NCBI GenBank assembly: GCA_944351765.1
Contig: CALVPR010000006.1
Span: forward strand, 1-48,550
Origin: an uncultured Bacilli bacterium
GTDB taxonomy: Bacteria; Bacillota_I; Bacilli_A; RF39; UBA660
Direction of reading: 5' to 3'
Length of the DNA: 48,550 bases
Numbering within the stretch: the first letter of the stretch is position 1; each line of letters starts with the position of its first letter. The notes under the pieces are model-generated. The model was not told the origin of the DNA. It saw only the letters and a program-made list of their open reading frames with translations, and made no database searches. Shown piece after piece: positions 17,793 through 27,200 of this stretch. The translations under genes were made by a program, and so were the position numbers.

Positions 17793-18537
17793 AATTACCC
17801 CCTATTAGTTTAAAGAAAGCATCCCTTAAATTACTTGTATTTGTTTTCTTTTTAATTTCATTAGGAGTCCCTTCAATTATAACTTTACCTTTATTTACCA
17901 TAATTACTCTATCACATACATTTTCGGCTTCTTCCATATAATGAGTTGAATATAAGACGCTTTTTCCTTTCTTTTTTTCTTCTTTTATAAAGTCTAATAT
18001 TATTTGACTAGATATAATATCAAGTCCACTAGTAGCTTCATCTAATATGTAATATTTAGGATTATGAATTAAACATCTAGCAATATTTACTCTTTGAGTT
18101 TGTCCAGTAGATAAATTTTCAATACGGTTATATAAGAAACTATCCATATTAAGTACAGAAGATACTTCTTTTATTCTACTTTCTAATTCTTCTTTATTTA
18201 CTTCATAATATTCTCCACACATTTTTAATAATTCATAGGCAGATATACTATTATATATTTTTGTATTACCAGATAAGTAAGCAATACTTTTCTTTATCTC
18301 TATTTCATTCTTTTTATAATTTAATTTATCAAATAATACTTCCCCATCACTCGGAGTCATAATACCTGCGATCATTCTTAAAAGAGTTGTCTTACCTGCA
18401 CCATTAGGGCCTAATATTCCTACTATTTCTCCTTTATCTATACTAAATGAAATATCATTTACTGCATAAAATTCTTCTTTTTCTTTTTTAGATTTTTGTT
18501 TTATAAATTTTTTCTTTATATTTTTAACTGTTATCAT
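17782..18537 (-). CDS. ABC transporter ATP-binding protein (NatA-like)
   Basis: A 251-residue ABC ATPase with all motifs: Walker A GPNGAGKTT near residue 43, signature LSTGQTQ, Walker B YYILDEATSGLD and the switch His in LYSTHYMEEAENVCDR. The ending VIIEGTPNEIKKK is typical of the ABC-2 export group. It energises the permease encoded by the overlapping downstream gene. SD AAGGAG precedes the ATG. Confidence 0.92.
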   Translation of the reverse strand: MITVKNIKKKFIKQKSKKEKEEFYAVNDISFSIDKGEIVGILGPNGAGKTTLLRMIAGIMTPSDGEVLFDKLNYKKNEIEIKKSIAYLSGNTKIYNSISAYELLKMCGEYYEVNKEELESRIKEVSSVLNMDSFLYNRIENLSTGQTQRVNIARCLIHNPKYYILDEATSGLDIISSQIILDFIKEEKKKGKSVLYSTHYMEEAENVCDRVIMVNKGKVIIEGTPNEIKKKTNTSNLRDAFFKLIGGNYEK

Positions 18538-18579
18538 AAATCTTCTCCTTACATATTATTATATAATTGTATATATAAA

Positions 18580-19521
18580 TTAGCAATATTTATTAGTTAA
18601 AAAATTCATAACTAAATCTATTAATATATTTTTTTCTTTAGGATTAGACTGTGCAATTAATAAAGTTATTGCTACCAAAGTATTATTATCTATAATTTGT
18701 TTTCCATCTTTATATAATAAATTATAATACCCTAAAAAATATATAAATAAAGTTGCTCCAATTCTTTTATTGCCATCAATAAATACATGATTCTTAACAA
18801 TTAAGTATAAAAAATTAGCAGCTTTTTCCTCTATAGATATATATAAATCTTTACCATCAAAAGATTGATAAATTGCGTTTATAATTGAATCTAAACCTTT
18901 ATTTCTCTCTAAAGCAAATAAATTACTATCATTATTAAATTTTAATGTATTAATAATATTTATACAGTCTTCATAAGTAATTTTATCATTATTAATAGTA
19001 CCTTTAGGCTTAATTATGCTTTTATGATCATAATCATCAAGTAAATTTAAAGCATTTGAATAATCATTTATAACTTTAATTATTTCTTTAGCTTCATCAC
19101 CACTTATTTTAGTATCTATTCTACTAGCTATATCAATTAATTTAATTGTTTTTTCCAAATACTCTAATCTTTTATTATTTACAGCATAACCTTTAATTAA
19201 ATAGTCTTTTAATACTTTATTAGCCCATTTTCTAAAAATAACTCCATTTTTACTTTTAACTCTATAACCAACGCTTATAATAACATCTAAACTATAAAAA
19301 TTAACAGGTTTATCAGAACTTGCAATTTGCATTTTTTGCAAATTACTTTTTTCATCAATTTCATTTTCTTTAAAAATGTTTTTTATATGTCTTGAAATAA
19401 CGCCAACATCTCTACAAAACAATTCAGCCATTTGAGCCTGTGTAAGCCAAACTGTCTCATCTTTCATATTTACTTCAAGTTTTACCTCTTGATTTTCAAA
19501 TAATATAATTTCATTTTTCAT
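18580..19521 (-). CDS. RhuM-type DNA-binding domain fused to Fic/Doc domain
   Basis: A 313-residue protein. The first ~115 residues are RhuM/virulence-protein-like (DETVWLTQAQMAELF, a helix-turn-helix-like segment, then YSLDVIISVGYRVKS and FRKWAN). Residues about 180-310 form a Fic/Doc domain with the motif HVFIDGNKRIGA at 245-256, giving the catalytic His and the Gly-Asn-Lys-Arg phosphate-binding loop. Such domains modify target proteins with AMP or phosphate. Fusions of this type are common on mobile islands and near defence genes. SD AAGGGAG. It lies 146 bases beyond the distal end of the CRISPR array and points away from it; no antitoxin gene is adjacent. Confidence 0.85.
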   Translation of the reverse strand: MKNEIILFENQEVKLEVNMKDETVWLTQAQMAELFCRDVGVISRHIKNIFKENEIDEKSNLQKMQIASSDKPVNFYSLDVIISVGYRVKSKNGVIFRKWANKVLKDYLIKGYAVNNKRLEYLEKTIKLIDIASRIDTKISGDEAKEIIKVINDYSNALNLLDDYDHKSIIKPKGTINNDKITYEDCINIINTLKFNNDSNLFALERNKGLDSIINAIYQSFDGKDLYISIEEKAANFLYLIVKNHVFIDGNKRIGATLFIYFLGYYNLLYKDGKQIIDNNTLVAITLLIAQSNPKEKNILIDLVMNFLTNKYC

Positions 19522-19667
19522 ATTTTTTAACTCCCTTCTTTCATCATTTAAAATATAACATAAATATTAATAATTACAATAAAAACATGTCACTATATTT
19601 AAAAAAATAAAAGAAGTTTGATTATATTTGTATCAAAAGAAAAGCTTTACCAATAAGATAAAGTTTA

Positions 19668-21815
19668 AAATAAATTTACCAAAAATTCACAGGGTCCTGT
19701 AACAAAGTAATTTCTCTACTTTGTAAAGCAGAGGTCATACATTACTAAAAATTCACAGTGTCCTGTAACACCTAGTTCCATTCATTGTTTTAATGGTTCG
19801 TCATACATTACTAAAAATTCACAGGGTCCTGTAACACCTAGTTCCATTTATTGTTTTAATGGTTCGTCATACATTACTAAAAATTCACAGGGTCCTGTAA
19901 CTATATTGATAACTTACACTTGCAAAATTTAGTCATACATTACTAAAAATTCACAGGGTCCTGTAACATTTTTATAATAATTATAAAGCAACTGAATGTC
20001 ATACATTACTAAAAATTCACAGGGTCCTGTAACCTGGTATGGAAGCTGTTGTTACTGCTTTAAGTCATACATTACTAAAAATTCACAGGGTCCTGTAACA
20101 AGCACCTGCTGTCGTTACTGGGATGGAAGGTCATACATTACTAAAAATTCACAGGGTCCTGTAACAAGTATTTTGAATCAAACTTATAAAAATTGTCATA
20201 CATTACTAAAAATTCACAGGGTCCTGTAACGTGTATAATGGACTACTAACACCTAGTATTGTCATACATTACTAAAAATTCACAGGGTCCTGTAACTGAT
20301 TTAGGCTATAAAATTCAAGATTGCTGGTCATACATTACTAAAAATTCACAGGGTCCTGTAACCCCCATCCGAAGATAGCAAAGATAAGAAATGTCATACA
20401 TTACTAAAAATTCACAGGGTCCTGTAACCACCAGTTTCATCTTGTGGTCTTAATTCAAGTCATACATTACTAAAAATTCACAGGGTCCTGTAACCCTCCT
20501 TAACCTCTTCAAAATCTTCTACATGTCATACATTACTAAAAATTCACAGGGTCCTGTAACTACTATCAACAATTTTCCCTTGTAAACCACGTCATACATT
20601 ACTAAAAATTCACAGGGTCCTGTAACGGTCAGTTATAGTTAAAAGTTTAGCCATTGGTCATACATTACTAAAAATTCACAGGGTCCTGTAACTTGTAAAC
20701 CATTTTCAAGTTCAAAATTAATGTCATACATTACTAAAAATTCACAGGGTCCTGTAACGTTTCATAACATCATATGCTAGAAATAAGAGTCATACATTAC
20801 TAAAAATTCACAGGGTCCTGTAACTAAAATCGTTCATTTTATCACTCCTTTATTGTCATACATTACTAAAAATTCACAGGGTCCTGTAACCAATTAAATA
20901 CAATAGTACAAAATAAAGGAGTCATACATTACTAAAAATTCACAGGGTCCTGTAACCTGGTATGGAAGCCGTTGTTAGTGCATTAAGTCATACATTACTA
21001 AAAATTCACAGGGTCCTGTAACACTTCTCTATTACTCTTTTTATTGACTACAGTCATACATTACTAAAAATTCACAGGGTCCTGTAACCCCCAACCGAAT
21101 ATAGCGAAGATAAGGAACGTCATACATTACTAAAAATTCACAGGGTCCTGTAACCAATTAGAATGTGGGGATTTAATACAAATAGTCATACATTACTAAA
21201 AATTCACAGGGTCCTGTAACCAATATTATAACATTTTTATTTCATTTTTGGTCATACATTACTAAAAATTCACAGGGTCCTGTAACCTTTTGGAAGTACG
21301 TATATACTTGTATCGTGTCATACATTACTAAAAATTCACAGGGTCCTGTAACGTGTAACACAACTTACAACAACTGAAGTTAGTCATACATTACTAAAAA
21401 TTCACAGGGTCCTGTAACTTTTACTATTAACATAATGTTCTATCATTTGTCATACATTACTAAAAATTCACAGGGTCCTGTAACATCTGCTTTCATAACC
21501 ATTAGTCATTATATGTCATACATTACTAAAAATTCACAGGGTCCTGTAACCTAATTGACCTTCTTTATTTCTTACTTGTAGTCATACATTACTAAAAATT
21601 CACAGGGTCCTGTAACCTTTTAGTAATAGTTTTGCTATACTTTCGTGTCATACATTACTAAAAATTCACAGGGTCCTGTAACCAAATCTAGTTTCTTTAT
21701 CTAATTTATATCGTCATACATTACTAAAAATTCACAGGGTCCTGTAACGGTCTTCCTAAAAAAATAGGTCATATACTTAGTCATACATTACTAAAAATTC
21801 ACAGGGTCCTGTAAC
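19668..21815 (-). CRISPR. Type II-A CRISPR array, 33 repeats and 32 spacers, read leftward
   Basis: Repeats are 36 bases. On the plus strand they start GTCATACATTAC and end GGGTCCTGTAAC; read as transcribed (minus strand) they start GTTACAGGACCC and end AATGTATGAC. The period is 66 bases; spacers are 30 long except one of 29 (20166-20194) and one of 31 (21749-21779). The leftmost repeat (19668-19703) is degenerate in its outer third and the second (19734-19769) has GTG for GGG, so the left end is the old, leader-distal end. The first 15 transcribed bases contain the ACAGG/CCTGT inverted repeat. Minus-strand transcription is supported by the leader motif at 21816-21822 and by the plus-strand tracrRNA anti-repeat at 22981-23016. 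Three spacer pairs are near-identical. Confidence 0.98.
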
Positions 21816-21833
21816 CTCAAATAAATTATATCA
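21816..21833 (-). promoter_or_regulatory. CRISPR leader end: ATTTGAG anchor and extended -10 promoter
   Basis: Read on the minus strand, the seven bases touching the first repeat are ATTTGAG (21816-21822), the leader-anchoring motif known from type II-A systems, where it directs new spacers to the first repeat. Just before it is TGATATAAT (21825-21833), a perfect extended -10, so pre-crRNA transcription should start within a few bases of the first repeat. No clear -35 is seen, which an extended -10 does not need. Confidence 0.85.
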
Positions 21834-21876
21834 CACTTTTTAATAATTTTCTATTTAAATTAATTTAATAATAATT

Positions 21877-21882
21877 TATAAT
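21877..21882 (+). promoter_or_regulatory. -10 box of the csn2-like gene
   Basis: TATAAT lies 17 bases before the csn2 ATG, so the mRNA would have a leader of only about 11 bases. It is divergent from the array promoter; the whole shared control region is 84 bases. Confidence 0.45.
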
Positions 21883-21899
21883 AAAATTGGTGATAGAAA

Positions 21900-22940
21900 A
21901 TGGAGATAACTTTAAATAGTAATAACAATAATTATTTAATAAATTTAGAAAATAGCACTATACTATTCGGACAAAATTCTATATTCAAAACTAATTTTAT
22001 AAATGATTTAATTGATGGATTAAATAATAAAAAAAAGAATATATTAATTAACGGAAATAAATTTGAATCAAAAGATTATAATATCATTTGTATTGATGAA
22101 GAAAATGATTTTACAAATGAATTTAAATTTACAAAAACAAATACTTTAAAACAATTAATATATAAAGATATAATAAATAAAATAAATGGAGATAAATTAA
22201 TTAATTATACTAATGAAATATTTGATGTCATAGATGAAAAAGTAAATAATTTATTAGATAGAAAAATCAACAAAAATACCGATAATAATATTTCTTTTGA
22301 AATAGAAATTCCTGATATAAATTCTATTATTGATAAATTTACAAATATTTATATTGATAATATATTAATAAATAGCAATGAAATTACTAAATCTACCAAA
22401 AGAAAACTTTTATATCAATTATATTTTTTAGATATTAAAAATAATACAGATAAAACTAATATCGTTATTATAAATAATTTTGACGCCTATTTAAATTCTA
22501 ATGAAATAATATCTTTATTAAATACAATTGATAAATTATCTAATGATAATTGCCATTTTATATTAACTAGTAGTTCTAATATATTTGAATATATTTCTTT
22601 AGATAAATTTTCAGTATATAAAATAACAGATAAACTATTATCACTTAATAAAATTAATGAAGCAATAAAAATATATTTATTAAAGAAAGAATATAATAAC
22701 AACATTGATTTTAATAAATATTACATAGAAAATGAAAAGCTAATATTAAAGGAAGACATAAATAAAATAAAAGATTCTATTTTAAATAATTATCCACATC
22801 TATTAAGTAAAATACTCAATTCTACAAGTATTAAAGTTGTTTTAATTAAACCTAAAAACATTACTAGTGAATATATTATATGTGAAAACAAAGATATGCA
22901 ATTGCTTTTTTCAGAAATTTGTAATCAATTTATTGACTAA
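21900..22940 (+). CDS. csn2: Csn2-like spacer acquisition protein (long form)
   Basis: A 346-residue protein placed between the leader and the tracrRNA gene. The N-terminus reads ILFGQNSIFKTNFI (residues 21-34), a degenerate P-loop (G24-x5-K30-T31) lacking the usual Gly before Lys; residues 187-195 (NIVIINNFD) resemble a Walker B strand without the catalytic Glu, followed by a FILTSSS strand. A long helical insertion (about 85-185) sits between them. This degenerate ABC-ATPase-like plan and the length fit long-type Csn2 (about 350 residues), which binds DNA ends during adaptation with Cas1-Cas2-Cas9. Sequence identity cannot be judged by eye; position and fold pattern carry the call. Unusually, it is transcribed opposite to cas9-cas1-cas2. 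Confidence 0.7.
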   Translation: MEITLNSNNNNYLINLENSTILFGQNSIFKTNFINDLIDGLNNKKKNILINGNKFESKDYNIICIDEENDFTNEFKFTKTNTLKQLIYKDIINKINGDKLINYTNEIFDVIDEKVNNLLDRKINKNTDNNISFEIEIPDINSIIDKFTNIYIDNILINSNEITKSTKRKLLYQLYFLDIKNNTDKTNIVIINNFDAYLNSNEIISLLNTIDKLSNDNCHFILTSSSNIFEYISLDKFSVYKITDKLLSLNKINEAIKIYLLKKEYNNNIDFNKYYIENEKLILKEDINKIKDSILNNYPHLLSKILNSTSIKVVLIKPKNITSEYIICENKDMQLLFSEICNQFID

Positions 22941-22961
22941 AAAATAAAAATATTATATAAT
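22933..22961 (+). promoter_or_regulatory. Promoter of the tracrRNA
   Basis: TTGACT at 22933-22938 and TATAAT at 22956-22961 have the ideal 17-base spacing. The -35 box overlaps the csn2 stop codon (TAA at 22938-22940). Confidence 0.85.
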
Positions 22962-22967
22962 GTAATT

Positions 22968-23083
22968 GTCCTGATGAAAGGACATACATTACTAAAAGTT
23001 TACAGGTTTCTGTAATAAGGCATAATGCCTTAGGTTTGATCTAACCATAAAGATCATAAAAACAGGCTTTTGCCTGTTTTTTT
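22968..23083 (+). ncRNA. tracrRNA
   Basis: The anti-repeat at 22981-23016 matches the plus-strand repeat at 30 of 36 positions; opposite the crRNA repeat four of the six differences become G-U wobble pairs, leaving two mismatches. It is followed by a nexus-type hairpin AAGGCA/TGCCTT (23017-23031), a GGTT/AACC hairpin (23033-23046), and a terminator with AAAACAGGC/GCCTGTTTT (23059-23080) and a T run reaching the end of cas2. A GTCC/GGAC hairpin opens the transcript. The terminator is symmetric enough to stop cas2 transcription from the other side. The hairpin after the anti-repeat resembles the nexus of the S. thermophilus CRISPR1-type tracrRNAs. Confidence 0.93.
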
Positions 23084-23403
23084 TATTCAAATACTAATAA
23101 ATTTTCTATAGATATATCTTCTTCTACACTTTTTGTTCCGCAAAACATTATCATATTATTGTATTGATTTTCTGTTACTTGTAATAATCTAATATTACCA
23201 GTTTTTGGAGAATTAATTCTTAATCTATTAATATGTTTATTTAAATCATCATTATTTTTACATATTCTAGAATATACTGAATATTGCATCATTATATATC
23301 CATCATCTAATAAATATTTTCTAAATTTAGAAGCTATCTTTTTTTCTTTTTCCGTTATAACTGGCAAATCAAACATTACTATTATTCTCATAAATCTATT
23401 CAT
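23083..23403 (-). CDS. cas2: CRISPR-associated endonuclease Cas2
   Basis: A 106-residue type II Cas2 with the MRIIVMFDLPV first strand carrying the conserved Asp, then a KFRKYLLDDGYIMMQYSVYSRI core and the usual VTENQYNNMIMFCG region. Cas2 forms the central dimer of the Cas1-Cas2 integrase. The frame starts at 23403, overlapping the cas1 stop by 8 bases; the fifth residue, Met at 23389-23391, is an alternative start. There is no clear SD, so translation is probably coupled to cas1. The stop adjoins the tracrRNA terminator. Confidence 0.95.
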   Translation of the reverse strand: MNRFMRIIVMFDLPVITEKEKKIASKFRKYLLDDGYIMMQYSVYSRICKNNDDLNKHINRLRINSPKTGNIRLLQVTENQYNNMIMFCGTKSVEEDISIENLLVFE

Positions 23404-24286
23404 ATATTATAGTTGGTAAATCCAAAGTAATATCACCAGTCGAAAAAGATTTTATATAGCTTTTTATAAGTAGGCCTATACTATATTCAATAGTATATTT
23501 TTTATTATTATGTAATACTTCCTTATTCAAAAGATCTATTAATTTCTTTCTGAAATCAAAAGATAATGGATAACAAATATTATCTTTATTATCATAAACA
23601 AATTTATCTACTACACTCCTATAAGGTTCTAATAAATCATATGCTAAATTAAAATTATTAATTTTAGAGTTATGATGTATTCCTAAATAAGTATTTAATC
23701 CAAAAACTGCTAAATTTCTAATTATGGCACTTACAATAATTGTATATCCATAGTTTAACGCAGCATTTACTCCATCATCATAAAACCTAATAAATTCATT
23801 CCCAAATAAACTTCGAAAATACATTTTAGCAGATAATCCTTCTCTATTTTTTATATCTCCATCAATTATTTCATCTAAATAACTAGTTAATTTAGAGATT
23901 GGAAATTCTTCTTTAGAAGTCATCTCCAATACTCTAATACTATTTTCTATTTTCCTTTTTACTATTTGATTCCATAATTCTTTTTTTATATCCTCAGTTA
24001 TTTGAAGTTGATTATTAAACACATCTAACTGTTTAAAATGGTAATTATATGGATACATTATTGAAGTTGGTTCAAATTTCTCATCACATATAATCAATGA
24101 AATAGCATTTTTACCAAATTCAGCAAGTAATCTAGTAGTTATAATTGTAGTTGAATCTTCAATTAAAACATAACTAATATCTTCTAAAGGAACTTTTGAA
24201 GAAGTTCCTTCTTTCTCTATTACAAGTTGATTATCCTTAAAATGAATCTTTTCACTTTTCTTTATAATTACTTGTCTATAACCCAC
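23396..24286 (-). CDS. cas1: CRISPR-associated integrase Cas1
   Basis: A 296-residue type II Cas1. The metal ligands expected for the integrase active site are present: E149 (REGLSAKMYFRSLFG), His in GIHHNSKINNFN (204/205) and E220 (LAYDLLEPYRSVVD). The N-terminal beta domain (KIHFKDNQLVIEKEG, DISYVLIEDSTTIIT) and an alpha domain are complete. With Cas2 it inserts new spacers at the leader-repeat junction. The gene overlaps the end of cas9 by 11 bases, so the three cas genes form one transcription unit. Confidence 0.97.
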   Translation of the reverse strand: MGYRQVIIKKSEKIHFKDNQLVIEKEGTSSKVPLEDISYVLIEDSTTIITTRLLAEFGKNAISLIICDEKFEPTSIMYPYNYHFKQLDVFNNQLQITEDIKKELWNQIVKRKIENSIRVLEMTSKEEFPISKLTSYLDEIIDGDIKNREGLSAKMYFRSLFGNEFIRFYDDGVNAALNYGYTIIVSAIIRNLAVFGLNTYLGIHHNSKINNFNLAYDLLEPYRSVVDKFVYDNKDNICYPLSFDFRKKLIDLLNKEVLHNNKKYTIEYSIGLLIKSYIKSFSTGDITLDLPTIIYE

Positions 24287-27200
24287 TGATTTCTCCTAAT
24301 AAGTTAATTGATAATTTATCTATCAATTTGATTGTTGATATAGTTATATAAAATCTATCAATTTGCTTCTCAAACAAATTATTTTCTCCAAACAAATCAT
24401 ATCCGTCCCCTATTAAACTTTTAATTTCAATTTTACCTGTTGAAAATCCAGTAACATAACCAACACTTTGTTTTCCCTCTTTATTTCTAACTTTTATTAA
24501 ATCATTTTTATTCAATTTTAATATAACATCATACTTGTCTAACATATCTTTATATGACATAATCACATAATTTTTATCTCTACCATATTCGACTTTAATA
24601 TTAAAATCTACATTTTTACTTTTACTATTACCTTTCTTTAAATCAAACAAATCATATGCTACAAAATATAATTTATCATCATTAACATCTTTTGATTTTA
24701 AAACATCTATTTGATAAATATCACCTTTTTCAACGTTACTACCATTAACCATATGTCCAGTATTCTTATATGGTGAATATAATTTAATCTTCTTTATTTC
24801 TTTTTGTTCTGTATCATTTGGATTTATTGGGTACTTTCCATTATGTGCTTTTAAAGCATCTTCTCCTTTTTCTTTATCTCCAAACCATTTAACTAAAGCA
24901 TAATAAATATCTTTTGAACCAGATAACCTATCTGGAATATTTTCTAAATCCTTTCTTTTAACTTTAGTAAGTGGTGTTCTAAGTGTTTTATATAATATTA
25001 TTTTCTTTTCTTTATCTTTTACAGTACCATAATATGTTTCTTCATGCATTTGTCCTGATATTTTAGGTTTAGCTAGTGATGGTGTTAATACTCTTACATT
25101 TTCAATATCTTTATTAGTATAAGTATTAAATGCTTTTAAATTCCATTTTAAAATATCTAAATTTTGTTCATATACTCTTAATTTTGCTTCATCATCAAAT
25201 TTTTCATATGGAAGTGGAAACTCTAACTTAGCAATATCATGTTTACCATAAGTAATATGCTCTTTTATTTTTTCTTCCCTTACATATTTTCTAAAACTTA
25301 TATCATCAATTTCTCCAGTTTCGTCATTATAAAAAGTTCCATCGTATTCTTTAATTTCTTGTTCAGTTAAATTTTTTAATTGTTTTTCTGTTAATCCATC
25401 TATATATCTACTAAACTTTTCATATAATGTTATTTTTTGTTCTAATGACGGTGTTATTGATGCAATAACTAAAGCATCCATAGCATGATGTAAATGATTA
25501 TCTCTATCTTTTTTAATATCTTCTTTCATACCACTAGGCATTATATAATTTTTAGAAATATAACTATGTGTAAGTCTATTAAATCCCCATCTTGCTCTTA
25601 ATTTAGCCGTTAAACTACCTGAATACATATTTACTTTTTCAACATTTAAATATGCTTTAATAATAGATGCTAATTCTTTACTTATATATTTAGTATCATT
25701 TAAGTTTTGATCACGCATTGCTCTTGCTGTATCTAAATCTAAATTACGAATTAAATAGTTATCTTTCTTTTTTATTGGTATAACTAAACTATTAATAAAG
25801 CTTTCATATTTATCCCACTTATCAGTATTACCAAACCATTCAAAAGGTGTTCTTTCCCTTTTATCTTGATTTTCCTTTGTAAATACTAAAGTCTTATTTA
25901 AATAGTTATCATTAAAAGTTCTAGAATAAGGTAATATATGGTCAATTTGAACAACATTTTTATCAAACAATTCTTCTATTTTTATTTTCTTTCCACTATA
26001 TCCACAACATTCTTTTTGTTCCTTCCATAATTTATATTTCAATAAATCATTACTAGTTATCTTATCTATAGAAGTAAATATTCCAAGCTCTACTAACAAC
26101 TGTTTTGTTTTATCATTTTCTTCTTTTCTTTCTAATTGATATTTTTCTATTTCTCTTCTTTCATCTTTTGTTTTAGCAAGTTCTTTAGCAGTTTCTATAT
26201 TTATTATTTTAGGGGACCCATACTTTTTAATAATAGCATTTAATACTTTTCTTGCCTGTGATAATGATCTTATTACTCTTTGATTTTTAATAGTGCTTAC
26301 ACTATTTATTGGTAATAATAAATCATGTTTAGTTTTATTTCTATATATATCAGAATGTGGATAATTTAATTCTAATATTGCTTCATCATATCTTTTATCT
26401 TCTAACATTATAGGAATAAGTCTTTTAATTAATTCTGATGATAACATTAAATGATCTTTAAAATTAGGTAATTTATCTATAAATTCCATATCACTATATT
26501 TATTAGGTATAACTATAGAATTTTCTATACCATTCTTTATATCATCATTAGTTTTATAATTAGTACATAATCTTGCTAATTCATCAAGCATATCTATATT
26601 ATCTTTAACATTATTCCATTCTTCTTTACCATAGCATTTTTCAAATACTTTTCTTAATTCATGATATCCATTTAATTCAAATAATGATTTACTATATAAT
26701 ACTTTATTATATAATTCATCATATAATTCTTTTTCTTTGGAATTTAAAGAATTAATATCTATTCTCTTATCTTTTGGTATATTTAGTTTCTTTTTAAATT
26801 CATCTATTACTTTTATATATTCTCTTTTAGATAATTGTAGGCTCTTAAATTTAATATTATCATTACCAATTACTTTACTAATTAAACTATATTTAACCTC
26901 ATTTTTATCTTTAGATAGTTCTAATATTTCTTTTATTTGTTCTTTAGTTAAACTTACATAATCCTTGTCATCTATTTTATATCTTAAATTTATAAGTTTA
27001 GATAAACCTACATAAATCTCGGAACTTGGAGCTCTTTTAGGAGCCCTAGGATTATCATCAAAAATACACTTTCCAACCATTCTTTCAATTAAATTACCAC
27101 CATAAGGAGACCTTAATTTTTCTTTTTTGCCATCTATATATTCATAATAATATCCTGGTCCTTCAGAATAATGTCTTTGACTTTTCCAAATATTTAAATA

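Noticed and set aside
19996..20229. Plus-strand reading frame through the CRISPR repeats
   Set aside because: Its protein is a repeated translation of the CRISPR repeat; it is an artefact of the array.
20231..20260. Spacer 9 contains TAACACCTAGT, which also occurs at the junction of a repeat end and spacers 2 and 3
   Set aside because: The match crosses a repeat-spacer border in the other copies, so it is most likely chance rather than self-targeting.
22481..22710. Minus-strand frame inside the csn2-like gene
   Set aside because: Shadow of the coding strand without SD or plausible product.
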